Source of the DNA: Anadara kagoshimensis
Lineage: Eukaryota; Mollusca; Bivalvia; Arcoida; Arcidae
DNA length: 64,000 bases
Direction of reading: 5' to 3'
Assembly (NCBI GenBank): GCA_021292105.1
Contig: CM037861.1
Location: 43,896,310-43,960,309, forward strand
Shown piece after piece: positions 22,891-34,851 of the stretch (position 1 is its first letter; each line of letters starts with the position of its first letter). The translations under genes and the position numbers were made by a program. The notes below the pieces were generated by a model. That model did not search any database and was not told the origin of the DNA. It worked only from the letters and a program-made list of their open reading frames with translations.

Positions 22891-23211
22891 GTTACTGGGA
22901 TTTGTAATATACAAAAGCTTTATGATGATGATAAAATGAGAAATTCATTTGAGGTTACTGGACTTTGTAATATACAAAGCCTTATGATGATGATAAAATG
23001 AGAAATACAAGCAGGTTATTGGACTTTGTAATATACAAAAGCTTTGTGATGAGCTTTGTGATGACGATAAAATGAGAAATACAAGCCGCTTACTGGACTT
23101 TGTAATATACAAAAGCTTTATGATGATGATAAAATGAGAAATTCTTTTGAGGTTACTGGACTTTGTAATATACAAAAGCCTAATGATGATGATAAAATGA
23201 GAAATTCTTTT
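22891..23211. repeat. 61-77 bp tandem repeat, five copies
   Basis: Copies start GTTACTGG or a variant at 22891, 22954, 23015, about 23090 and 23152, each with TTTGTAATATACAAAAG and (GAT)n then AAAATGAGAAA. Unit B has one copy (about 48907-48980). Confidence 0.85.
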
Positions 23212-23639
23212 GCTGCTGCTACTGGCTGCCTATACTTATACGAACATTACCATGGTTACCAGGTAAATTTCTATGTGATACAAAATGTATTAATGAACAT
23301 CTCAATTTTATGGAAAATGAACAAAAATTGACAAACGTACATCTTGATTTTGAATGACAAAAACCATGCAGAACAAATAAATCTATAAGTCTATTTCATA
23401 GTATAACTCTCTCTCAAATGAAGATCATGTCCCATCCAGAATAAAATTTTTGAGCAGCAAAATTAAATCAAAGAAGAATGAATAAAGAGAATTAAAATGT
23501 CTATTTGATAGTCAAAATAATCTCTCTCTCTCTCTCAAATATGAAGATCATGTTTCACTCAGAACTCAATTCTGAGCAGAAAAATTGGACAAAATGAAAA
23601 ATGAAAAAAGTGAAAATTACACAAATAAATTGAGTGTAG

Positions 23640-24034
23640 TTAAGCAAGTCGAGTCTCAATTTGACTAATGACTACCTCCTGGCATATATGACATTGACCT
23701 CTTGCGGACAGATCATTTCTACATTGAGGACTACTACAACAATACAAATGACCACAGGGTATACAAACAATAGACATTTCATTGTCCATACATATCTTAC
23801 ATAGCAATCTGTTCTCCAATATTCCTATTGTTCTGTCCTTGTCCTCAATTGTTCTGTCCTTGTCCTCAATTGTTCTGTGAAAATCCTCAATTGTTCTGTC
23901 CTTGTCCTGGAGTTTTCTTTGGTTGTCCTGGAGTTTTCTTTGGTTGTCCTGTAGTTTTCTGTCTTTGTTGTCAACTTTTCTCTTTTCTGTCTCAAGTCTT
24001 CTCTTTTCTGTCTCAAGTTTAGCTTCAAGGTCAG
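23640..24034 (-). CDS. RING gene A, exon 4
   Basis: Acceptor ATATTGTAG; reads ADLEAKLETEK, the coiled coil, the RING and the tail ETRLA before TAA. It has no early Met, so it is easily missed by ATG-based ORF finding. Confidence 0.88.
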
Positions 24035-27000
24035 CTACAATATATCAAGATAACAAACACATTAATTGTTAAATGTAAGAACTCTACAAACTGGTAAAGA
24101 TATAGCTATTAGTGTGCTTAGTATAAAAATCTTGAAGAAATAAAGATTCAACATTCTTGAAATCATATTAAAGACCATAATCAAGCACTTATAAACCTTT
24201 GGGTTTGTGTATTTTGTTTTGAATATCACTATTTATCATAAGAAATGGTATACAGTAATGTTATTAAAATATGCTTGAATAAAGAAAAGTAATTTTAACA
24301 CTATACTAGTATTTGTAAGGTATAGAAAATACATGTATTAAAAACAAAAATAGATAAATAATATTATTGCTGGTATTCTATATATAGGAATATGTTCTTG
24401 CAAATATCTTTTTGTCAAAATATGACTTCTTGAATGAACAAAGTAACAAACCCAAAATCGATTTTAAATACTGTATAGTTTTTTCTTTAACTGTCGGTCT
24501 CACAAATTTATGTAATGTACAATAAACAGCAATGATAATAATTGTCTCATTTTCATTCAACCCTGTGTATTAAGACAACCAGAAAAAGTGACAAGTATAT
24601 ACAGATTTAGAACATAGCACTGCCGTGCTGCTGTACGGCGTAGTTGGGAAAATGGTGCTGGAGTAGGACTATAAATATAACCCAAAATCCCCCCCTGGGG
24701 AGGGGTCGATCAATGCATAGTTAGACAGATGGTGTTTTTGAAAAAGAAAAAAGTGTACCAAACCATGTATTGCTCAGTAAAAAACGACAGAAAATTATAG
24801 TTCCATAAATATATGAAAAAAATGATCAGTAATTAAAATTTAATAAAGTTTTATTATATTGTACCTTCAGGATTGATTGTTGTTTGTCATTTTGGATAAA
24901 GAGAGAGTAGAGTTTTGCAAGCCCGACCGCTGCTTTAGGAGGTTCATTCTAGCGTTCGTACATTACTGGATGATTTGCTGTTAAGTCTGATTTTTAATAA
25001 ACTGCTGATTATCATTTACAATATTCTTGTTTCATGTTAATTTTACTTCCAAATCGGTAAAGTATTTAAAATCCACATTTGTAGTTTGCACATGGCACTG
25101 TACGATTTATCTCCCTTTCATGGAAGTGAAATGTAATCGATAAATCAGTATTAAAATGTGACAGAATGCCGCAACACCAAAATAATTTATTATACCCTTT
25201 AAAATAAATTCAAATTACCGTAGATCTTATAAAGAATTAGTTAAATCCATCTGCCATTGCGGTTTATTTCATAAAATGTAATGATTTTACATCGTAGGGC
25301 GCAAACTTCCTGGACTTCTATTTATTGTATTTATGGGATCAGTTCGCCAGATTGCACTATTATTGGATGCATCCCCTCGCAATATGTTACTAGATTCCGA
25401 AATATATCCCGAATATATTCCAAATGTGCATATGTAACCAAATGCATTACCGGTCTCAGAATTCATATCTCACGATAAAACAGATATATTTCTTTCACGT
25501 TCGTTTACCAGACGCACAATTTCCATGCATACTCATTTCATACCATTTCACAGTATAGAAGCCCAATCCTGGCAGAAAGCGATAGCAATGTACGCTTTCA
25601 CTGCCGTGAACACCGTACAATAAAATGAATAAAGAGCAATAAGATAAAATTTTACTGGCCATTAAAAGCAAGAGGTTCTTATACAAATGTGTCCTTTAAG
25701 GCAGGTTTGACTATACTTTCTGTCAAAAATCTTAATGCCCGTTATAAACAATAAAATAATTCTGTAAGATTTTACCTATACCTTTAAGGCCACCATGAAA
25801 CTCCACAAACTGCTCCATTGTGGGTATTTCTCCTGAAAAATAGATGATTTATATAAATAACACCAAGCTCTATATAAGGATGTTGGATTGAATATTTATT
25901 CTTTTCCTGTTTGAACAATTTAGTAAATATTTGACACTGATATGCGTTTAATAAACACTTTTCAAAAATATGGTTAGCTGGGTCTGCTTAAGTGTTACAA
26001 CTACCATGTAGCTAGCTAAACAGGAGGGGTTTGCCTTTCTGGAGAACCCAGCCTACCTTCTCCGACAGAAGTTTATGTGTATAACAGAGTTCCCAAGTTT
26101 TCAAAGTTTACGCTCTGCTATTTAGATTGTAATTTGGACATGAACCATTGTTTGTGTTTGATTGACCACTACATAAATATATGTATATCTTGAAAAGATT
26201 ACAAAAAATTTAACTCATCTCTTGGTTCAGAAAGAGCTATAATTGAGATAGCTTTTTAACAAAGGTTGTATTTAAGCTATATAATGATCCTATACATAGT
26301 ATAGGTCTACACAACTACATTAATAAACCTAAAAGAGAAAGGCAATTGTGCATGTAACAAGAACTTGATGATGTGCAAAACATTATTATTGCATTATATA
26401 TACCATGTTGTTCATAATATCTGTTAATCACATCCTCAATGTCTCTTCTGTCATACTTGTTTGATGTCAACAAGATTTCTACAAGCTCTCGTCTGCTGTG
26501 TCCAGGTTGCTGAAATGTTGGTTCATTGTCGACTGAAGTGACCTGTCTCTGCTCTTGTCCATTAACTTTGATGTGGTTGATGGCATGACACAGATCCACT
26601 ACATCTCGTTTATCAAACAATCCTAAAATAAGTATTTATATTATTATGTACATGTATTTAAATACTTTAATAGTTAAATATTCATTAACACAAAAATTAA
26701 ACATTGACACTGCAGCTTTTGCAATTTATGTGTATAAAACTAAACTATAATCATTATTACTGAAACCCTATCAGATATTTTAGCCACATTTTACAAAAAC
26801 GTAACATTTTTCCAGTGGCATCATTTTATTAAGAAGTGACCTTATGTACAATGCCAGTTTTTGCTCAAAATCTTATTTCAAATAGTCTGAACTCTGTAAA
26901 AATTTCAAATTTCATCTAAAACTAAAAAATGTTAACATAAAAAACTACATATACATGTACCAATAACATTTTAAGCGAGACTAACCTTGACTCTGTAAAT

Positions 27001-27445
27001 GCTTCAATGCACGACGTAACTCGTCATTTGTCAGATTTGGATATTTCCCAAAAGCAGCCTTGACATAGGACTTTTCTTTTTCATAATCAAGATCTATTTC
27101 ATCTTCCTTATTATCACCAGCATCCTGATGACCTTGACCTTGCTGAACTTGAACCTGTTTTCCTTTAAACTTTGAAATGCCAAGGCAGTAACAACTCCAT
27201 TTCATGATAGTTGGCACCAACAGGAAGTAACTGGGCCATCCTACGTTGTATGTTGTCAAAGAGCTTAGAATTACCAAGGCAACCTCGTTGAACTTGGTAA
27301 TGAAGTTTTCAACCCTTCCAAGTGGTAAAAACCTGATGAATACTTGATAAATCCTTGCTCTGATGTGGAAACCCAAATCAAGTAACACCAGCGTTGTAAG
27401 TATAACAAATGCAGTTATGTATGGTGTCAGTGATATGTCTATCAT
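23640..27445 (-). CDS. Membrane-anchored coiled-coil RING protein, copy A (4 exons)
   Basis: Coding exons: 27445-26986, 26622-26404, 25832-25782 and 24034-23640 (1125 nt, 374 aa plus stop). Every internal junction has GT/AG and leaves phase 1. The start is the first ATG after a putative 5' UTR acceptor near 27466. Residues about 8-27 and 53-90 are hydrophobic membrane segments. 91-120 is a Q/G linker then acidic. 250-318 is a charged heptad-repeat coiled coil (KLQDNQR, TIEDKDR units). C322-C361 is an IAP-like C3HC4 RING (CKIC, PCGH, QCHIC) with a longer CC-x4-C gap. By family knowledge this should recruit E2 enzymes and act as a ubiquitin ligase. Membrane location and substrate are inference. 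A near-identical paralog lies at 55221-50830. Confidence 0.88.
25782..25832 (-). CDS. RING gene A, exon 3 (51 nt)
   Basis: Acceptor TATTTTTCAG; reads EIPTMEQFVEFHGGLK. There are two in-frame donors 6 nt apart (AAAG|GTATAG and ATAG|GTAAAA), so a two-residue insertion isoform is possible. Confidence 0.82.
26001..26170. repeat. Dispersed repeat family R, copy in gene A intron 2
   Basis: Shares TAGCTAGCTAAACA, then TTTCTGGAG.ACCC, then TTTCAAAGTTT and GATTGTAATTTGGACATG with 53425-53610, 28375-28510 and 61655-61860. No coding function was recognised. Confidence 0.6.
26404..26622 (-). CDS. RING gene A, exon 2
   Basis: 219 nt. Acceptor TTATTTTAG before GATTGTTTGAT and donor CATG|GTATAT. Reads LFDKRDVVDLCHAINHI to VINRYYEQH. 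Only four residues differ from copy B, including D/N and Q/I. Confidence 0.88.
26986..27445 (-). CDS. RING gene A, exon 1
   Basis: Codes 153 residues plus one base, from the ATG through the membrane segments and acidic linker to HLQSQ. The donor is AAG|GTTAGT. Confidence 0.88.
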
Positions 27446-28044
27446 TTTCTTGGGTTATTTTCCAGTACCTAAACAAATCAACAAGTATCTATATTAGAGA
27501 TCATCTTTTAACAATAAACACAATCAAAATGTTATATCTATGTCAAGTTTATGTCATAATGTATTAACCCTATCTGTAATCTAAAACATTGGATAAAAAG
27601 TTGTAACTGAAATGTGATGACATTTCAAAAGTGTCCCCCTAAGCGACCCCCCAGCTGTGAAATTTCTAACCGTGTGCATTCTACTCCATCCAAAAATTTT
27701 CCCATGAAGGTTCATAAAATCTATGATTATCTATTAAACAGTTTTTCTCATGTTGGCAGAAGAAATAAAGTAAACATTATATGTCACCCAATTTCATTTG
27801 GGACATAATAAAACCTGTAATTTTTTTACTGATGGACTAGATGAACATCTCCAATAAAACTTGACATGATTATTTTTTAAAGTATGTAAATACTAACGGT
27901 CCATAAAATATACCTATGTGTAAACATGTGTATATGTTGCAGTATAATTATTGTGAAAAGCAAAGGGAGACAACTTGATCTTACAAATGTACAGCAATGT
28001 AAAATTAAAGTAAAATTCATTGACGAGACAGTTATGAGTACCAC

Positions 28045-28185
28045 ATGAGTCCTAAAAAGGACTGTTTATATTTCATATCTTTATAACCATCATCATAGTC
28101 TGACTGTAACTGTAATCTTGTCAGATAGTTCTTAAAAGAACTGTTAATATTTCTTCTGTATATGATCATTTCAACTACAGATGTA
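28045..28185 (-). CDS. Short frame conserved in both units, unknown
   Basis: Minus-strand frame with RRNINSSFKNYLTRLQLQS, then an acidic DYDD/EYDD patch, KDMKYKQS and LGLMWY, closed by a stop. The unit B version (about 55960-55820) keeps the frame despite a 3-nt indel and mostly conservative changes. It lies about 0.6 kb upstream of the RING gene and at the very edge of the duplication. It could be a terminal exon of a neighbouring gene or a fragment. No family was recognised. Confidence 0.35.
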
Positions 28186-28197
28186 TTTTGTACCATA

Positions 28198-28911
28198 GTA
28201 TCAGTTAACCAAAATCTGAAAGAAATATACGTATATATTTGACTATCAGTATATTCACCATTTTCTTAAATTTTATCATTTTATTTATTATTAGACATCA
28301 TAAAGTCCCATGTTACTTTTATTCTCAATTTTCATATCAGACATGGCAGTAATAGCTAGTTAATAAGTAAACAGAAAGAGTTCACCATTCTAGAGCACCC
28401 GGCTTCCCTTTCTTGGTTAAAGGTCATGTGTTTAATTAAATCTGTCAGCTTCAAAGTTTTTCACTTTGCTTTGAGATTGTGATTTGGACATGGATTGGTA
28501 TTTAGTTTATGTTTTGATAAAAATTACATGTACATTTAAGCCACTGTCCACAATAAGTAACAATTGTTCAACTGTAGACTGTAAGTTTATACACTAGTAC
28601 ACAATGAATTAATTGACATTTTAGTTCCAGGGAAACCAAGGTCAAATGAACTTTTTCAAATTTTCAAGAGACAAAAAACCCCAAAAGGCAAGATATATGA
28701 ACACAAGTGTCACCTTAACTTTTAAACCTAATAACACATTGATAAGTGTTAATGGTAAAATGGAAGCACTGGCATCAACAAATGGTATAATGGCCCATTC
28801 TTGAATGAACACTGTGTATAAACATTTTTTGGAGTAAGAAATAAATATGAAAAAGCAAAGTAAAGTGTCAATATGACACACCTGACCCCTGCTTCATTTA
28901 TGATTGGGATT
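28198..28911. other. Inter-unit segment
   Basis: Lies between the end of unit A homology and the start of unit B and has no match after 55977. It contains a family R repeat (28375-28510). A hydrophobic minus-strand frame (28642-28881) lacks support. The upstream duplication breakpoint may lie inside or at the end of this segment. Confidence 0.55.
28375..28510. repeat. Dispersed repeat family R, inter-unit copy
   Basis: Shares CTAGAGCACCCGGCTTCCC-like and TTTGAGATTGTGATTTGGACA-like blocks with 61655-61860. Confidence 0.6.
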
Positions 28912-29600
28912 CACCACGTCATTCAAGATTATTTCACTTACATCAAGATGTCACCAGCTAGTGGCTGTAATGTCTTTATATACCGGTAAGTAAAATAATC
29001 TTGAGTGGGAGATCTGTATATTTCTAGTTAATATCACTTTAATACAGCTCTTAATACAATAGAGTGGAAACTGGTTCTGTGACCTTGACCTTAATTACTC
29101 TTATTCGGTACTCGACATATCCTCTTTCCACACTGTATATTTCTTGTTAATATCGCTTTAATACCTTTTTATACCAAAGTTACATGTAAGGAAAAAGTCA
29201 ACTTTTTCAAAGTTTGTATGGTCCTATAACCTTGACCTTGATGTTTCTAATTTGGTATGTGACACATTCTCTTACCATACTGTATATATCAGGTAGATAT
29301 CACTCTGATACTAAAGTTATATTGTGGAAACAGATGAAAAATCAATTTGGTATGTGATGCATTCTCTTTCCATACTGTATATATTTTGTTGATATCACTT
29401 GCATACCTCATTTTAATAAAAGTAATATAACGGAATCAGATTCTGGGACGACGAAAAAGTACAATTTTTTAAAGTTTTTATAGTCTTGTGACCTTGACCT
29501 TGTTGACTCAATTTGGACTTGACATATCCTATTTCTATATTGTATATATCTTGTTAATATCACTTGGATACCTCATTTTATAGAGTTATAGAGCGGAAAC
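28912..29600. repeat. SINE-like fragment plus short tandem array (unit B)
   Basis: Counterpart of 1-610, with about one extra array unit near 29279-29378 containing an additional TGTATATAT/GATATCACT block. The copy number of this array therefore changed after the duplication. Confidence 0.6.
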
Positions 29601-30593
29601 AAATTCTGGGACGTATGTACTGAGGACATGGTGACACGGCCATATATTCATGGTGGGGGCATAAGAAATATTTTCAAAATTTTTGTCTAAGCACTAATAA
29701 TGAGAAATTATATTCTGAAACAGCGCTCTAGTGCTGTAAAATTAACACATTGTTAGAATGACAACTGCAGTTATGTATGGTGTATGTAAATATGTAATAT
29801 AAAAACAATATTCAACCAACCAACAATACCATAACACTACAATTGTCAAAGGTTTGAAAATGCAGGACAAGGACATCTGAAAACCAGGACGGTATATCTA
29901 TTTTGGGGAACATCTGAATGATGCACTCAGAATTAAACATCATTACTATCCAAATGAAAATAATTTGTTTGTGAACAAGACATCAGTCGAATCATTCCAT
30001 CTGACCTGAAGAAGGCATCTGACAAAAGGTGTGTTATGACTTGACAAGTGAACAGGATGAAATATATTGGACATTATGACAAAGTTTGTGCTGCCGGGGT
30101 TAATTGCAAAGAGTTCCAGAGCTGGCTGGTCCCAAACCAAAATTAAGGCGGACTAGCTATTAAAAATAATTCATTGAAATCAATTTCTCAAGTGTAAAAA
30201 CCTATGAACTTTGTTGTTCCTAAGTTACAGCAAAATGTACAAATGTTACAATGTTCAGTATTAATGAAGTGGGAAACAACTTATTGGTTTTCATATCCTA
30301 AAGCTTGATTAACTACAAGAAATCTGTTAGCTACTGCTTACTTAATATACCCCCACTTTTAACATATGTAAATGTCAAAAAATAAACTAAGACTGTAAAC
30401 AGAAAGTACATGTTGATGCCTGGCAGACTAAAAATCAGTATTTGCAGCAAGGGACCTCATACTGAACTCGCATACAAAATTAGTCGCTGAGAAAACTTAT
30501 GAATTTTTTTGTTTGGGACGAAAGGATAGAGGTAAACCAATATACCCACCCCCCTTTTCCGAAGCAGGGGTATAATAAGTAGTGCTAACATGT
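29601..30593. other. Intergenic, unit B counterpart of 611-1587
   Basis: Same content as in unit A with scattered substitutions. No gene seen. Confidence 0.5.
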
Positions 30594-31789
30594 ATTTGAA
30601 AGAATTACAGACGTTTCGTCCCATAGGACTTTTCGTCCCATGCCATTTCGTACCATTTTCGAGACATTTCATACCATATTCAGGACTTTTCGTCCCATAA
30701 TTATAAAAAGTTTCGTACCATAGCCCGAGTCCCATGACATTTCGTAACATTTTAATGACTTTTTAAAGAGATTTTATTAATTAATTACTTTATTTATTTA
30801 TTTTTGTTTTTTACTGTGTTTAAATAAAATTTAGGACTTTTCGTCCCATGACATTTCATAACATTTTAATGACTTTTTAAAGAGATTTTATTAATCAATT
30901 ACTTTATTTATTTATTTCCCATGACATTTCGTAACATTTTAATGACTTTTTAAAGATATTTAATTAATTAATTAAGTAATTTATTTATTTATTTATTTAT
31001 CTATTAATGTAATTTCTTTTACTGTATTATCAATAAAATTTAGTTAAATAGATATAAAAATTATTTAATTTCCCCGTCTTGTCTTTTTTAAAAAAGGGGG
31101 ATATACATCTTTATTTTTTATATGGATTTAACTAACCACAATTTTATGCCAGTATACTTTCTTTTTACTCTTGCTTTATCAATAAATAAACGTTAAAGCC
31201 ATAAAGTCTCAGGATTTCTGTTGCTTAATACCAAGAAAAACAAAATACATTTTTTCACAAACTTTTATTGTTCAGTTCTACAAACAGTGAGGAAGCGAAC
31301 GTGGGACTTAATATCACTTTTACTTATCGTAATGTCCCGCTTATAGAAATGCAAGAATATGAGTGTAAGAGTTGAAAAATGGCAATGTTCAAAAGTATCC
31401 ATAAGATCTGAAAAAAATAAGATGCAGAAAAATAGGATGTGCACATGTCCAATATGTAATAATAACATCATGCAAATTTAGTTTCAGACCGTTACTGGAG
31501 GTGCACATGTTCAATGAATATAGTATAACGAATGTATAATGCCAGCACAAAAAGTACTCCACGAGTCCGAATATGGCATGAAACGTTCTGAAAAAAATTA
31601 CTTAATATTATGGTACATCTTAAAAATAGGGAACGAAAAAGTCCCCAAAAAGTTTACGAAATATCATGGGACGAAAAGTCCTATGGTACGAAATGTCTTA
31701 GAGGTTTGGGACGAAAAGTCCTGAATATGGTATGAAATGGCATGGGACGAAAAGTCCTATGGAACGAAACGTCTTGCACCCATTTGAAA
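30594..31789. mobile_element. hAT-like foldback element (unit B, uninterrupted)
   Basis: Uninterrupted copy of the 1588-10894 element, about 1.2 kb, flanked by ATTTGAAA at 30594-30601 and 31782-31789. The inverted ends share AGACGTTTCGT, then CCATAGGACTTTTCGTCCCA, then CCATTTCGTACCAT with permuted reiterations. The internal site 31308-31311 (TTAA) is the empty target of the unit A insertion. There is no coding capacity. Confidence 0.62.
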
Positions 31790-32189
31790 TACACAATAAT
31801 CAATGTTGATCATGTTTTCTTTAATATGGGCTAAATTTATCCAAATTATGTGCCCCTCTAAGGAAGGCATGCTATGATCCTATTCCCGCTATAGTTTTCA
31901 CTACTTCCTGTACATAAAATTTTGAGAGTCTGTTTTTCTTAACCCCCTCCTCATGCCACCAACCGTAAAGACTACAATCACTCATTATTAGTTAGATGTC
32001 TTAAATTTTATACCCCCCCCCCCCACCCATTATCTTTATGGAGATTTAGAATTGGATAAACTGTTCAACAGGAACCATCAAAACCGGGCAATTTCGACTG
32101 ACATAATCAGTATTGTAATTATTTTGTAATCGTCATTTATATAAAGATTGAATGATTTGTTATCATGGTATATGCATCTGCTCATCTCT

Positions 32190-32710
32190 GCAGGATTTTG
32201 GAGCAAATACTTTTTGTGGAATATTAAGATAAAGAAAACCGATATGCTATTTTCGGTTAGTGCTCAAAGTAAAATACATCAATACTTACAATATCAGATA
32301 TGGTGTTTGTGGAATAAAATATCCAAAATGCACATAAACCTCAAAAAGAAAAAAATCACATAAACTCCCGGTTCATGGTTGTGTACAAAACAAATTAAAC
32401 AAAATGGTGATATATTCTTTTACTTCCGCTGAATTCCCTCCTCGCTACTGTTCTTCGCGCACCTGTTCAGATGAGAAGCACAGCGTGTTTTCGATCTATC
32501 TTGCTTAATTGGATATCACACGCTTTGCATTTTAATATAAAAAACTTAAAGATATTAGTTTCTTTCTTTCCTGATCTTAAAAATGTTAAAATAAGTTATG
32601 ACATGACACAGTGAGTGATAACTAGTCCCAGTATACTGTGTTATTGGTTAAAATAAATTAAAATCATTGGTTAAATAATGTGCATTTATTGTCCCGTTTG
32701 GTTAAGATAA
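32190..32710. repeat. Dispersed repeat, unit B copy
   Basis: Counterpart of 11300-11830 with the same marker blocks. Confidence 0.5.
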
Positions 32711-32741
32711 AGACACAGATTGTTTGCAATGGTTAATCTCG

Positions 32742-33766
32742 ACTTTACCAAGGCATCCGGCAATTGACACCAGGCGCACTTTGTCGCGTGCTAACTTGGC
32801 TTCAGAGACTGGTTACTATGGATGAAACGTGGGTTCATCATTTCACTCCAGAGGCCAAACAGCACTTGTTAACCCTGCCAAAGAAGACGAAGACTGTTAC
32901 ACCCGATGATGCTGGTGATATTCTGATGGTAGGTTATCAGCTCCAAAAGGGACAAACAATCAATGGCATATCAGTCTAGATGCATCACTTATGAGACAGT
33001 AACGGAACTTGAAATATAAAACTCAAGCTATGCAGAAAATCTCAGTAAAGCTGTGATGTTCTTCCAAAAATAGCCTTTTTAAATTAAAAAAAAATCTTAA
33101 GATAAGAAATGATTTTGAAACACAAACTGCAACCAGCTGTGTTTGGTAAATGTATAATACATGCACTTTATTATTCTGATTAGATCTTATTCTTTTCTAT
33201 AGAAAATTGCTGATTTAACGTAAAACATAACACATTTTAAACAACATACAGATGAGTGGAAATGTGCACTGTTATCAGTATGTAGGTTGCATTTACATAG
33301 AGCATACTGGCTTCAACACACACGCGGTTCGTATTTACAGGTGACATTTAAGTTAAAGTCACTTAACTCAAAATAGACAATATAGCGTTACGAAAACATG
33401 CATGATAAGTTGTCGATTGCTCATGCTGTATGGTGCGGGTAATTTAAGAAATAATCAACATTTACGTTTACATAGCGTCCAACCTGTCTATTCGCCGGAC
33501 TTAGCTCCTATAGCGACTTTTTCCAATTCTCAAAATTGTAAAATGTTATCCATGGATGTTTTTCCGGTCTTGAAGAAGTTGTGAAGGCAGTTGAAGAGTT
33601 GGTCAATGGAAAGAGTCAGACCATTTTTAATTCTGGGCTGATAGCACTTGAACACAGTTGGTCTTAGTGCATCACACTAGAGAACAATTACATCGAAAAA
33701 GAAGAGATTGATCTCAACCGAAAATAAATTAGGCTTGTTACTTATTGACTCGCCCTCGTATGCACC
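32742..33766 (+). pseudogene. Mariner transposase relic, C-terminal half (unit B)
   Basis: Same relic as 11862-12872. MDETWVHHFTPEAKQ is at about 32818-32862 and YSPDLAP near 33490. Broken by stops. The terminal repeat ends at about 33766. Confidence 0.85.
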
Positions 33767-34171
33767 AATGTATATGGATATAAAGGATGATACCCAAAAC
33801 GCCGAGCTATCCGCCTATAGGATTCAAAATTTAAACTGAGTATGTTGAATACATAACCTAAAGCTAATCATTCATTATGCAAAAGTTTATATGGTTAAAT
33901 TCTCAGTAAAATATTGCATTATATGTTTAACACATATAATTCATCGGGTTTGTCTCCGTATAACTCTATACAAACATGGAACAGTCAGTGAAAATCAACA
34001 AGTTTTTTAATAAATACACATAGAGCGCATGCCTCTCCATTAAAGATATTTTGAATATAAAAACTATATTATTTTACTGTTAGATATGCAAAGTATGGTT
34101 AATGGAGAGATATGCGCTGATACTGAATTTTGTAAAATTCAATGTTTAGAGAGTTACCCCAATATAACCTC

Positions 34172-34820
34172 TTAAAGGTCACCGGTCACCAAAAACCGAA
34201 ATTTTTTTAGTACTATTTTCCGAAAGATTACATAATAAAAAGTCGATTTAGCCACAAATAACATTTTTGAATCATTTCTGTCTTTTGTTACAGCGTAAAA
34301 TAAAGACATAAAACTGTTGAAAAACGGTGTTATCTCCCTTTGGTAGTAAAAGGGTCCAAAACCGGAAGTGACGCAGAAGGTGTTATCCAAGTTATCTAGT
34401 AACTAAAGCTTGTATAGTGATCTGTATTTATTACCCAGATTTATCAGTAGTAACTTCTCATGTTTTATTTATTTATTTATTTATTTTTAATATTGGATAT
34501 TTCAATTTCCTTCAGCATAAAAAAATAAATAAAAAAAATAAACATAATAAAAAAATAAATAATTAAATAAATAAATAAATAAGAACTATATTCTTGTTTG
34601 CTCTAAGTATGATATACTATTACTTATACTATTACAAAACATAATTTTACATTATTTATTTATTTATTAACTAATTTATTTATTTATCTTTTTATTTTTA
34701 TCTATAAAAACGAATTGATAAAAAGAATACACATTTTCGTGTTTTTATTTAAAATATTATTCATATTTATTTTCATTAATATTTAATATCATTCTAAATA
34801 TCTTAACTTCTCTTTGGAAT

Positions 34821-34851
<31 letters not shown>

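Larger units (their letters stand above)
15898..23639. other. Long gene-free interval downstream of the RING gene (unit A)
   Basis: AT-rich DNA, collinear with 39750-46700 plus 48789-50829 of unit B. Local tandem repeats, a microsatellite, one hairpin and a G-rich insertion are listed separately. No exon-like frame is conserved between copies. Its position after the stop codon of the minus-strand gene allows a long 3' UTR, but I saw no decisive polyadenylation signal. Confidence 0.5.
1..28197. repeat. Unit A of a tandem segmental duplication
   Basis: This block matches 28912-55977 collinearly, in the same order and orientation; position 1 aligns with 28912. Shared landmarks are the 100-600 short array, the hAT-like element, mariner relics, the (GT)n tract near 17.13 kb and all four RING-gene exons. 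Differences are single-base changes plus large insertions private to one unit. Homology stops near 28197/55977. The left end may continue outside the window, because the match starts at base 1. The extent was read by eye. Confidence 0.93.

Noticed and set aside
23825..24028. Repetitive frames on both strands over RING exon 4
   Set aside because: They are out-of-frame readings of the 21-bp heptad repeat; the real frame continues into the RING.
28642..28881. 79-codon hydrophobic minus-strand frame
   Set aside because: No counterpart in unit B, no domain, and AT-rich DNA readily gives hydrophobic frames.
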